Shown: positions 1-5,243 of the stretch, piece by piece
Layout of the letters: each line of letters opens with the position of its first letter
How positions within the stretch are numbered: position 1 is the stretch's first letter
Source of the DNA: JBDTRY01 sp039931435
GTDB lineage: Bacteria; Acidobacteriota; Thermoanaerobaculia; Gp7-AA8
Assembly (NCBI GenBank): GCA_039931435.1
Contig: JBDTRY010000104.1
Location: forward strand, 1 to 12,178
Direction of reading: 5' to 3'
DNA length: 12,178 nucleotides
Notes under the pieces: generated by a model
The model's database searches: none
Seen by the model: the letters and a program-made list of their open reading frames with translations, nothing else
What the model was told of the DNA's origin: nothing
Position numbers and translations under genes: made by a program

Positions 1-51
1 GGATGACGGCGCTCACAGTTTCTTCACTCTGGTTCAGCGCCCCCGCTGTGG

Positions 52-66
52 TTCGTTCGGGATGAC
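52..66. repeat. Fragment of the large palindromic GGGATGAC repeat family
   Basis: The 15 bases read TTCGTTCGGGATGAC, which resembles the right end of the large palindromic repeats at 651-750 and 5093-5192. A further GGATGAC lies at 1-7, probably the end of a copy beyond the window edge. I see no coding potential in positions 1-137. Assignment to the family rests on the shared word alone. Confidence 0.5.
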
Positions 67-137
67 ATCCTGGTCGATGGGCGTGGGTGTTCATTCGCAG
101 TGAGCTATTTGTCGCGGGCAGAAAATCGGAGCAAACA

Positions 138-170
138 GAAGTAAGGCCGCAGTTGCTGCGGCCTTACTTC
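138..170. terminator. Perfect 15-bp hairpin, probable terminator of the small membrane-protein pair
   Basis: A perfect inverted repeat has arms at 138-152 and 156-170 (GAAGTAAGGCCGCAG and its complement) around a 3-nt loop. It lies 22 bp past the stop codon of the minus-strand small membrane-protein gene. Read on the minus strand it is followed by TGTTTGC, a weak U-tract. The stem itself begins with A-rich and ends with T-rich sequence, so it could work in either direction. Termination is inferred from position and stem strength. Confidence 0.75.
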
Positions 171-192
171 GTATGCACGATTCGATCGCCGG

Positions 193-351
193 CTAAACGA
201 CCTTGCGTCCTGTGACCAGCCTGATGATCAGGAGAACGATGGCGACCACAATGATGATGTGAATCAGCGCGCTGGCGATATGAAAGACAAAAAAACCCAG
301 GATCCAGGCAACGACCAGCACGACGATGATCAACCAGAGTAGTCCGCCCAT
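193..351 (-). CDS. Lmo0937-family (DUF5670-type) small membrane protein, second of a tandem pair
   Basis: This 52-residue protein is almost entirely hydrophobic and starts MGGLLWLIIVVLVVAWILGF. Two membrane segments can be seen, at about residues 4-22 and 28-44, with a short FxFHIASALIH linker and a basic tail RLVTGRKVV. This is the pattern of the Lmo0937/DUF5670 small membrane proteins, whose biochemical role is unknown to me. The start lies only 9 bp after the stop of the upstream paralogue at 361-513, and the TAGGA of that stop region is its only ribosome-binding candidate, so translation is probably coupled. The two proteins align end to end without gaps in the core, indicating a local duplication. 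The terminator hairpin at 138-170 follows. It is easily missed because it is short. The inner-membrane location is inferred. Confidence 0.8.
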   Translation of the reverse strand: MGGLLWLIIVVLVVAWILGFFVFHIASALIHIIIVVAIVLLIIRLVTGRKVV

Positions 352-360
352 CCGATGGTC

Positions 361-513
361 CTAAACGACCCTGCGGCCGGTAATCAGGCGGATGACGATG
401 ACGATGACGGCAATGACGAGCAGCAGATGAATGAGCGCGCCGCCAAGATGGAACGAAAATCCGAGCAGCCAGAGAACGACGAGAATAACGACAATGATCC
501 AGAGAAGATCCAT
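361..513 (-). CDS. Lmo0937-family (DUF5670-type) small membrane protein, first of a tandem pair
   Basis: This is a 50-residue hydrophobic protein starting MDLLWIIVVILVVLWLLGFS, with a second hydrophobic stretch near residues 27-42 and the same basic end, RLITGRRVV, as its neighbour at 193-351. The shared skeleton is LLWxI, LVVxWxLGF, FH, ALIH, RLxTGRxVV. The Shine-Dalgarno sequence is strong (AAAGGAG at 528-522) with an 8-nt spacer, so the start is secure. That sequence sits in the loop of a 7-bp hairpin at 513-534, and a sigma-54-like promoter match lies at 542-557. Both are described separately. Its function is unknown. The pair probably forms a two-gene operon ending at the hairpin at 138-170. 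Confidence 0.82.
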   Translation of the reverse strand: MDLLWIIVVILVVLWLLGFSFHLGGALIHLLLVIAVIVIVIRLITGRRVV

Positions 514-534
514 ACCCGAGGCTCCTTTCGGGTA
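513..534 (-). promoter_or_regulatory. Hairpin presenting the Shine-Dalgarno sequence of the small membrane-protein operon
   Basis: On the minus strand, TACCCGA (534-528) and TCGGGTA (519-513) form a perfect 7-bp stem around the loop AAGGAGCC, which contains the Shine-Dalgarno core. The 3' arm ends on the first base of the start codon. Such a structure could expose or restrict initiation, or bind a protein. Function is inferred from geometry only. Confidence 0.4.
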
Positions 535-541
535 TCACCAG

Positions 542-557
542 AGCTATTCTCATGCCA
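542..557 (-). promoter_or_regulatory. Possible sigma-54 (-24/-12) promoter of the small membrane-protein operon
   Basis: The minus strand reads TGGCATGAGAATAGCT. Compared with the sigma-54 consensus TGGCACG-N4-TTGCW, the -24 GG and -12 GC are both present at the correct spacing, with one mismatch in each half. Transcription would begin near 531, about 18 nt before the start codon. That start would remove most of the 5' arm of the hairpin at 513-534, so the two proposals partly compete. No enhancer-binding gene is nearby. Confidence 0.35.
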
Positions 558-563
558 TGTGGG

Positions 564-624
564 GAGAGGGAGGCGAGATGGGAGAGGTGAGAGGGGAGAG
601 GTGAGAGGCGAGAGGCGAGAGGCG
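564..624. repeat. Heptanucleotide tandem array GAGAGGN
   Basis: Six consecutive 7-bp units beginning GAGAGG start at 582, 589, 596, 603, 610 and 617. The seventh base is T, G, T, C, C, C in turn. A looser unit is at 564-570 and an isolated GAGAGGC at 762-768, beyond the palindromic repeat. The plus strand is almost all purine. This array and the palindrome that follows fill most of the gene-free stretch 514-835. Confidence 0.8.
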
Positions 625-650
625 GTGAGGGTATGCGCGAGCGCAGCCAA

Positions 651-750
651 CATGTCATCCCGAACGAGCGAAGCGAGGAGGGATCTCCGGCTGGTACAAA
701 CGACACCGCGAGTTCCACAGGAGATCCCTCGCCTTCGGCTTCGGGATGAC
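651..750. repeat. Large palindromic repeat, copy 1
   Basis: The left arm begins GTCATCCCGAACGAG at 654 and runs to about 688. The right arm runs from about 720 and ends TTCGGGATGAC at 750. The two arms are imperfect inverted copies around a loop of about 30 bp. The 38 bp at 651-688 are identical to 5093-5130. A T5 run follows at 752-756, so on the plus strand it could also stop transcription. It lies downstream of the minus-strand aldolase gene. There is no coding content; it is probably a non-autonomous dispersed repeat. Confidence 0.85.
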
Positions 751-835
751 GTTTTTGAAGCGAGAGGCGGAACGGCTGCTGATGGTGGTCCGTGGTTTGG
801 GGCCGTAAGCTGAGGCGAAGGCCGGGTCTCTGGCG

Positions 836-2251
836 CTACTCTCCTTCGCCCTCCGGGATCTCGGACAGCTGAGCAGGGGCGGCGCTTCGCACGAAGGGGC
901 CGCTCTCGTTGATGCGTACATGCTGGGCCACAACTTTTTTCGTTCCCGTCACTGACAGTTTCGCGAACAGGAATGAGAACTTGGCCTCCAGAGAGCCGAT
1001 GATCTGCTGCCTGGTGTTGGCCGGGAGATCCCACATGCGCCGTTTGAAAGGGCCAATCGATTTTTTCCGTGTCTTGTAAATGAACTGTTCTTCGGTCTCT
1101 CCCTGTTTTCGCTCCGAGGCGGCGTTCTCATGCAGCCAGACGGAGATTTCATCCTTGAGGTCCGCAGGAAAGGCAGGGTGATCGAAAACCATGTTCTGAA
1201 AGCCGGTGGCGAGGTGGATCTCCGCGGTATCGGATCTGGGAAATTCGTCGAACACGTCTTCGGGGAGCGTGGACGCACCGTGCTGCACCGCTCCTGCCAG
1301 ACCGTACTCCCGACGGGCGACGTCGGAAATAGCGCGAAGAGCGCCGAAATCGATCCTGGCCTCCGCGACAGATCCATCGGGGAGCACCACCCCTCCGTGC
1401 GACGTGCCGGTTTGAATGGACACCTTGCTGATCCCTTTCATGCCACTACCGAGGCTGCGCAGATAGCCCTCCATGTAGGCGCGGAACTCATCGGGAGTGG
1501 TGTTTTCCTTGCCTACTTCGCCGATTTCTCCGCCGACCGAGATGGTGATGCCCTGCGGCTCCCGCTGGCGGATGTAGCGGGTGAAGTGTGCGCAGTTGGC
1601 GTAGTTCGCGTGCTGCTGTTCGTCCAGCGTGGCGTAGCTGAGATCGACGAGCGTGGATGTATCGATATCGATGTTGTAGAACTCCGCCGCGATCGCCTCA
1701 TCGATGAGGGACTCGATTGCCTGACGCTCCTTGTCCTGCTCCCCGCCAGTCCAGCGCTTGACGCTGGCCTGAAAGTGATCTCCCTGAATGAAGACCGGTC
1801 CGGTAAAGCTCTCCCGGATGGCGGCGCCGAGAACGCAGGCGGCATATTCGGAGGGACGCTGCTCCGTGTAGCCGATTTCGGACCGTGCGATCTCGAAGAT
1901 AAAGGCCCCGACGTCGCCCTTTATCGCCGCCCGGAAGAGCGCCCGGGCCGTGTCGTAGGTCAGTATGCGGATGTTGTGTGCGGGGACGGTAAAGCCCTGA
2001 ACCTCGCCCCGTCCCATGGCTTCGTACAGGCTCTGGATGGAGGAAGGCACGGCACCGAGGGCGCGGGCGAATCGGTGAATGAGCTGGCGCGCGTACTCTC
2101 TGGTCTCGTCGTTTCCGCTGAAGACGGCGGTGAAGACCAGGTCATCGACGAGTTCGTCACTGATGGCCGATCGCTGCATCCGTCGTGCATCAGGTTGCAG
2201 ACCCGCGGCTTGCAGGCGAGCGTTCAGGGAATCATTGTCCTCGTGAATCAT
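836..2251 (-). CDS. Class II fructose-bisphosphate aldolase-family enzyme
   Basis: This 471-residue protein looks like a zinc-dependent class II aldolase, the cytoplasmic enzymes that cleave or form fructose 1,6-bisphosphate or related ketose phosphates. Visible landmarks in order are FTVPAHNIR (87-95), QGDHFQ (156-161; D158 and H159 fit the catalytic Asp and a zinc His), NIDIDTS (193-199), GGEIGE (240-245), TGTSHGG (281-287, zinc-type H285), QHGAS (323-327, H324) and HLATGFQN (346-353). It is about 110 residues longer than E. coli FbaA, with an extra N-terminal segment of roughly 80 residues and a C-terminal tail after about residue 430. The substrate is therefore uncertain; a tagatose-bisphosphate or other ketose-phosphate aldolase is possible. 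GGAGG at 2260-2256 supports the ATG start, although the 4-nt spacer is short. The receiver gene lies 53 bp upstream on the same strand. A long opposite-strand reading frame through it is a codon-bias shadow. Confidence 0.85.
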   Translation of the reverse strand: MIHEDNDSLNARLQAAGLQPDARRMQRSAISDELVDDLVFTAVFSGNDETREYARQLIHRFARALGAVPSSIQSLYEAMGRGEVQGFTVPAHNIRILTYDTARALFRAAIKGDVGAFIFEIARSEIGYTEQRPSEYAACVLGAAIRESFTGPVFIQGDHFQASVKRWTGGEQDKERQAIESLIDEAIAAEFYNIDIDTSTLVDLSYATLDEQQHANYANCAHFTRYIRQREPQGITISVGGEIGEVGKENTTPDEFRAYMEGYLRSLGSGMKGISKVSIQTGTSHGGVVLPDGSVAEARIDFGALRAISDVARREYGLAGAVQHGASTLPEDVFDEFPRSDTAEIHLATGFQNMVFDHPAFPADLKDEISVWLHENAASERKQGETEEQFIYKTRKKSIGPFKRRMWDLPANTRQQIIGSLEAKFSFLFAKLSVTGTKKVVAQHVRINESGPFVRSAAPAQLSEIPEGEGE

Positions 2252-2304
2252 GGAGCCTCCGCATGCTCAGTGGGGCTGAACTTTAACAAATTGCCCGTGG
2301 ACTG

Positions 2305-2694
2305 TCAGGGCTGCGTTTGTTCGTCCATGCTGACAAACCCGCGTATCTGCTCGACGAGCGCTCCGAGATCGAACGGCTTCTGGATGGCGCCGGAGGCACC
2401 GGCCTCGCGGACCTGGTCACCGTTGAGCGGATCTCCGCTGAGAATGAGAATGGGGATGTCCCGGAATCTGTGGGCGGAGCGGAACTCCAGGATCAGGTCC
2501 CGTCCGGAGATGCCCGGCATGTTCATGTCGAGAAGGATGAGGTCAGGCGGGAACTCGCGGGCGACTTCCAGTGCCGCCGGACCGGAGTTGGCGGTCATCG
2601 GCTCGAATTCGAACTCCTTGAGCAGATTCTGCATGAGCAGCAGGATGGGCTGATCGTCGTCGACAACCAGAATGCGAGGTCTTCGGCGAGCCAT
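2305..2694 (-). CDS. Stand-alone response-regulator receiver domain protein
   Basis: The 129-residue protein is a single CheY-like receiver with no output domain. It has the acidic cluster D12-D13-D14, the phospho-acceptor D56 in LILLDMNMPG, the switch serine S86 in LILSGD and the conserved K106 in QKPF, so phosphorylation should work. A histidine kinase would be the partner, but none is in the window. The start at 2694 (MARRRPRILVVDDD) gives the normal receiver N-terminus. Upstream extension would run into repeat sequence, so I rejected it. No good Shine-Dalgarno is present. TAGACT lies 7 nt before the ATG, which fits a leaderless or near-leaderless transcript. The aldolase gene starts 53 bp downstream, so the two may be cotranscribed. 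Signalling output is probably by protein-protein contact. Confidence 0.88.
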   Translation of the reverse strand: MARRRPRILVVDDDQPILLLMQNLLKEFEFEPMTANSGPAALEVAREFPPDLILLDMNMPGISGRDLILEFRSAHRFRDIPILILSGDPLNGDQVREAGASGAIQKPFDLGALVEQIRGFVSMDEQTQP

Positions 2695-2780
2695 CTTCGG
2701 CAGTCTATAGAAACTACGATCTGCGTCGTCGGAAATCTGGTCGGATAGCCTCTTCCGCGGTGGCAACCGGGAAGGTGGAA

Positions 2781-2810
2781 GAGATCCTTCGCTCGACGCT
2801 TCAGGATGAC
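2781..2810. repeat. Diverged half-copy of the large palindromic repeat
   Basis: The sequence from GAGATCCTTCGCTCG to CAGGATGAC parallels the right arm of the repeats at 720-750 and 5166-5192. Related fragments sharing TTCGCTCG(A/C)CGCTTC lie at 3031-3050 and 5043-5070, and CAGGATGACAC is at 3001-3011. This and the hairpin cluster fill most of the gene-free stretch 2695-3082. Confidence 0.6.
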
Positions 2811-2832
2811 AGTTCGACGGGCGTGAAGGAGC

Positions 2833-2927
2833 GGCGGCATCCTGCCGCCTGGAACGGCGGCTTCCAGCCGCCGCGGACGAGAGCGGGCGGCGCGGGACGC
2901 CGCCCGCCCAGACGCCTGGAAGGCGTC
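2833..2927. repeat. Cluster of four short GC-rich hairpins, each with a 5-nt loop
   Basis: There are four consecutive perfect stems. They are 2833-2838/2844-2849 (6 bp, loop ATCCT), 2855-2861/2867-2873 (7 bp, loop TTCCA), 2883-2892/2898-2907 (10 bp, loop CGGGA) and 2911-2916/2922-2927 (6 bp, loop TGGAA). All loops are exactly 5 nt, and the second and fourth loops are reverse complements. No open reading frame here looks like a gene. The structure resembles a REP-type intergenic element. Confidence 0.75.
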
Positions 2928-3070
2928 GCTCCATGGCGTTACTCGACGATCATGTCGTGTCATTTGCAGGTTCAACGGTGCTTGCCCTGTTCTCCCGCTC
3001 CAGGATGACACGCCGTGGAAGTGATGATAGTTCGCTCGACGCTTCTCATCGGCTCGCCTGCTCCCTGGCG

Positions 3071-3076
3071 TAGAAT
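3071..3076 (+). promoter_or_regulatory. Possible -10 element (TAGAAT) for a leaderless sdaAB transcript
   Basis: TAGAAT ends 6 nt before the sdaAB ATG at 3083, and there is no Shine-Dalgarno sequence in front of that start. This spacing is typical of leaderless promoters, where transcription begins at the start codon. No convincing -35 hexamer is seen 16-18 bp upstream. The same arrangement occurs at the receiver gene (TAGACT, 7 nt before its ATG). Confidence 0.35.
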
Positions 3077-3082
3077 TACGTC

Positions 3083-3766
3083 ATGGCGGGACGTCCGGAT
3101 CGACGCGTGTCCATTCTCGACGTGATGGGACCGGTGATGGTCGGCCCTTCCAGTTCGCACACGGCTGGAACGGCGCGACTGGGACGCGTCTCGCGGGAGG
3201 TTCTCGATGAGGAACCTCTCGAGTTGTGGTTCTTTCTCCACCCGCCGCTGGCCGCCACATACCGCGGACACGGGTCGGACTTCGCGCTGGTCGGTGGAGC
3301 GATCGGGTTGAATGTGGAGGACCCGCGGATCCCGGAGGCAATTCGCATTGCCGAGCAGCAGGGCATTTCCATCGATTTTGCGGAAGAGGACCTCGGTGAC
3401 GTTCACCCGAATACCGTGCGTATTGTTTCCCGTGGAGCGACGAGGGAAGTGGAGATCATCGGATCGTCCATCGGCGGCGGTGTGATCGAGGTATTCGGCA
3501 TCAACGGATACGCGGCGCGCTTCAAGGGCGACTCGCCGACGCTGCTGATGTTCTATCGCGACCGTCCGCGGATGATTCATCAGGTGACGGGCATCATCGC
3601 TGACGAAGGAATCAACATCGCCTCGCTGGCCTGCTCGCGGCGGCAACGCGGCAAGGAAGCATTCATGCAGATTGACGTCGATTCTCTTCCTTCGAGACAG
3701 GCCATCGAACGAGTCCGGGCCCTCGAGGATGTCTTCGATGCAAGGTACCTCGACAAGATTCCCTGA
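3083..3766 (+). CDS. sdaAB: L-serine dehydratase, iron-sulfur-dependent, beta subunit
   Basis: This 227-residue protein is the small subunit of the two-chain Fe-S L-serine dehydratase, which deaminates L-serine to pyruvate and ammonia in the cytoplasm. Its N-terminal domain carries the family signature GPSSSHTAG (21-29), followed by RGHGSD (61-66), the HPN motif (108-110) and SIGGG (129-133). The C-terminal part (about 152-224) is an ACT domain, LLMFYRDRPRMIHQVTGII onward, the usual serine-sensing or regulatory module of this subunit. The length is normal for the family. No Shine-Dalgarno precedes the ATG; a TAGAAT element 6 nt upstream suggests a leaderless message. The alpha subunit follows on the same strand but only after a 302-bp repeat-rich gap, unlike the tight linkage usual for this pair. 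Confidence 0.93.
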   Translation: MAGRPDRRVSILDVMGPVMVGPSSSHTAGTARLGRVSREVLDEEPLELWFFLHPPLAATYRGHGSDFALVGGAIGLNVEDPRIPEAIRIAEQQGISIDFAEEDLGDVHPNTVRIVSRGATREVEIIGSSIGGGVIEVFGINGYAARFKGDSPTLLMFYRDRPRMIHQVTGIIADEGINIASLACSRRQRGKEAFMQIDVDSLPSRQAIERVRALEDVFDARYLDKIP

Positions 3767-3817
3767 GGCAGAAGCGGGGCTCGCGGAACCGCAAACGAGA
3801 CTGCACCGCAAGGGCCG

Positions 3818-3833
3818 CAGCGGCGGGCCGCTG
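3818..3833. repeat. Short hairpin in the spacer between the serine dehydratase genes
   Basis: CAGCGG (3818-3823) and CCGCTG (3828-3833) pair around CGGG. No T-run follows, so I do not call a terminator. The gene-free stretch 3767-4068 holds this hairpin, the structures at 3894-3961, and three ACTGAC words at 4044, 4052 and 4062 immediately before the downstream start codon. Confidence 0.45.
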
Positions 3834-3893
3834 GTATTCTCCCGTGAATGGCGCGACAGCCACCAATTCGAACGAAGAATGGAAGAGAGTGCC

Positions 3894-3961
3894 GGCCGCA
3901 CGCCGTGCGGCCCTACCAGCATCTGTGTCGAGACCGTCGGCCCTACCAGCATCTGTGTCGA
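3894..3961. repeat. Hairpin plus two 24-bp direct repeats
   Basis: GGCCGCAC (3894-3901) and GTGCGGCC (3905-3912) form an 8-bp stem with a 3-nt loop. Overlapping its right arm, a 24-bp sequence starting CGGCCCTACCAGCATCTG occurs identically at 3908-3931 and 3938-3961, a 30-bp period. Perfect identity points to a recent or conserved duplication. It is probably a dispersed repeat family, although only this pair is visible here. Confidence 0.85.
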
Positions 3962-4068
3962 AGCCCGGGTGCCGCATGAGAACTAATCGACGCCTGCAGG
4001 ACGTTCTCAGAGTCCACGCCTCATGTAGCAGACAACCGACCACACTGACGGACTGACACGGACTGACA

Positions 4069-5007
4069 ATGATCGAATCGTTCAAGCACCTCGAAGAACT
4101 GGGCCGCGAACGCGACCTGGCGGATGTTTTCCTCGAATCCGACGCGGAAGAGTACGGCATCACGGCGGAGACGATTCTGGCCACTCTCGCCCAGCGGCGG
4201 CAGGTCATGGTCGAATGCATTCACCGTGGACAAAAGGGCGGGCTTTCCATGGGAAAGCTCGTCGGCAATGAAGCGAAGGCTATGTCCGAGGCCGGTGAAG
4301 CCGGCAAGCTGTTTCTCGATCCACTGCTGTCCAAGGCCATGATCTATTCGTTGGCGGTGATGGGGGAAAACTCGCGGATGGGAGTGATCGTTGCAGCCCC
4401 CACGGCGGGAGCGGGCGGGGTGGTGCCGGGGATGCTCATCGCTCTCGAAGAGGAACGGGGCATCGCACCGGAAAAAACGGTGCGGGCGCTGGCCATCGCC
4501 GGAGGCGTGGGATCGATTGTGGCCCTCTCGGCCAGCATCTCCGGAGCAGCGGGCGGCTGCCAGAATGAGGTGGGAGTGGCTGCAGCGATGGGTGCGGCCG
4601 CGGCGTGTTACGTGGTGGGGGGCGACACCAGACAATCGATTCACGCCGCCTCGCTGGCTCTGAAGAACACGCTGGGCCTCGTCTGCGATCCGGTGGGCGG
4701 CCTGGTGGAAGTTCCCTGCGTGAAGCGCAACTCGTTTTTTGCGGTTCACGCACTCGCCGCGGCGCAGCTGGCCTACGCCGGCGTGGAGTCGGTCATTCCC
4801 ATGGACGAGATCGTGGAAGCGATGGTGCGCATCGGCCGCGCCCTTCCCAGGGGCCTGCGGGAGACGGCGGAAGGCGGACTGGCCACGACGGCCACGGGTT
4901 GCAGCATCGGCGAACGGCTGAAGCAGGAACAGGATGAGAAGCGGCGCCTTCGTGATGAAGAGCGGGAGCGCCTGGCAATCGCGCGCAAGTCCGAGTCGGG
5001 TGTGTAG
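4069..5007 (+). CDS. sdaAA: L-serine dehydratase, iron-sulfur-dependent, alpha subunit
   Basis: This 312-residue protein is the catalytic subunit that binds the [4Fe-4S] cluster activating serine for dehydration. Family landmarks are MVECIHRG (47-54), PTAGAGGVVPG (111-121), SGAAGGCQNEVG (158-169) and CDPVGGLVEVPCVKRN (206-221). C164, C206 and C217 are spaced 42 and 11 residues apart, as I recall for the cluster cysteines of the Legionella enzyme, so an intact cluster site is expected. About 30 residues of highly charged tail (from about 284, KQEQDEKRRLRDEERERLAI) extend beyond the usual core and may form a helix. No Shine-Dalgarno is present; the start codon directly follows repeated ACTGAC words. 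It works with the sdaAB product at 3083-3766. Whether one promoter serves both genes across the repeat-filled gap is unclear. Confidence 0.94.
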   Translation: MIESFKHLEELGRERDLADVFLESDAEEYGITAETILATLAQRRQVMVECIHRGQKGGLSMGKLVGNEAKAMSEAGEAGKLFLDPLLSKAMIYSLAVMGENSRMGVIVAAPTAGAGGVVPGMLIALEEERGIAPEKTVRALAIAGGVGSIVALSASISGAAGGCQNEVGVAAAMGAAAACYVVGGDTRQSIHAASLALKNTLGLVCDPVGGLVEVPCVKRNSFFAVHALAAAQLAYAGVESVIPMDEIVEAMVRIGRALPRGLRETAEGGLATTATGCSIGERLKQEQDEKRRLRDEERERLAIARKSESGV

Positions 5008-5042
5008 GCGCTAGTCCGCCTTGAACGACTGGAGAGGTATAA

Positions 5043-5070
5043 GAGATCGTTCGCTCGCCGCTTCTGATGA
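5043..5070. repeat. Diverged half-copy of the large palindromic repeat
   Basis: GAGATCGTTCGCTCG to CTGATGA is a decayed right arm, close to 2781-2810, just 22 bp before the nearly complete copy at 5093-5192. It suggests that repeats of this family have accumulated in the same site. Confidence 0.5.
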
Positions 5071-5092
5071 AACGTCCGCGCGAATTAACAAT

Positions 5093-5192
5093 CATGTCAT
5101 CCCGAACGAGCGAAGCGAGGAGGGATCTCCCGCACGTGGAAAGCGGCCGTCGCTACACGTGCGGGAGATCCCTCGCTTCGCTTCGGGATGAC
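5093..5192. repeat. Large palindromic repeat, copy 2, between convergent genes
   Basis: The left arm is 5096-5138 and the right arm 5156-5192. They are complementary except for a short insertion in the left arm, around a 17-bp loop. The arms meet in CCCGCACGTG/CACGTGCGGG, which copy 1 lacks, so the inner stem is copy-specific while the outer 38 bp (5093-5130) match copy 1 exactly. It lies between the convergent sdaAA and VWFA genes, where a long hairpin could slow or stop transcription from both sides, but there is no U-tract. Confidence 0.87.
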
Positions 5193-5243
5193 ACGCGCCC
5201 TGTGGTCGCTGTCCAGCACCAACATTCAACATTCGATCTTTCC

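Noticed and set aside
654..750. Palindromic repeat as the dedicated terminator of the aldolase gene
   Set aside because: Read on the minus strand it has no U-tract and it is a dispersed repeat. A T5 run exists only in the plus direction, where no gene ends.
384..1034. 216-residue minus-strand open frame across the repeats
   Set aside because: It crosses the palindromic repeat and heptamer array and overlaps the 50-residue membrane protein in another frame. Its composition is repeat-derived.
1130..2653. 507-residue plus-strand open frame, longer than the real gene
   Set aside because: It is antisense to the aldolase and receiver genes, has no recognisable motif, and exists because GC-rich codon bias leaves the opposite frame open. 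The minus-strand products carry complete family motifs.
2305..2934. N-terminally extended form of the receiver protein starting at 2934
   Set aside because: The extra 80 residues come from the hairpin cluster and repeats. The start at 2694 gives a standard receiver domain.
2760..3008. 82-residue plus-strand open frame
   Set aside because: It lies entirely in decayed repeats and the hairpin cluster; the peptide is Arg/Gly/Pro-rich without motifs.
2972..3952. 326-residue minus-strand open frame
   Set aside because: It is antisense to sdaAB and runs through repeat sequence into the spacer. The plus strand encodes a clear SdaAB.
3672..3986. 104-residue plus-strand open frame between the serine dehydratase genes
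   Set aside because: It begins inside sdaAB in another frame and ends in the direct repeats, whose translation gives a repeated PTSICVE peptide.
4021..4749. 242-residue minus-strand open frame
   Set aside because: It is antisense to sdaAA and has a His/Arg-rich composition typical of a shadow frame.
651..5192. CRISPR array made of the similar repeats
   Set aside because: The copies are few, palindromic, of unequal size, kilobases apart and not separated by regular spacers; no cas genes are present.
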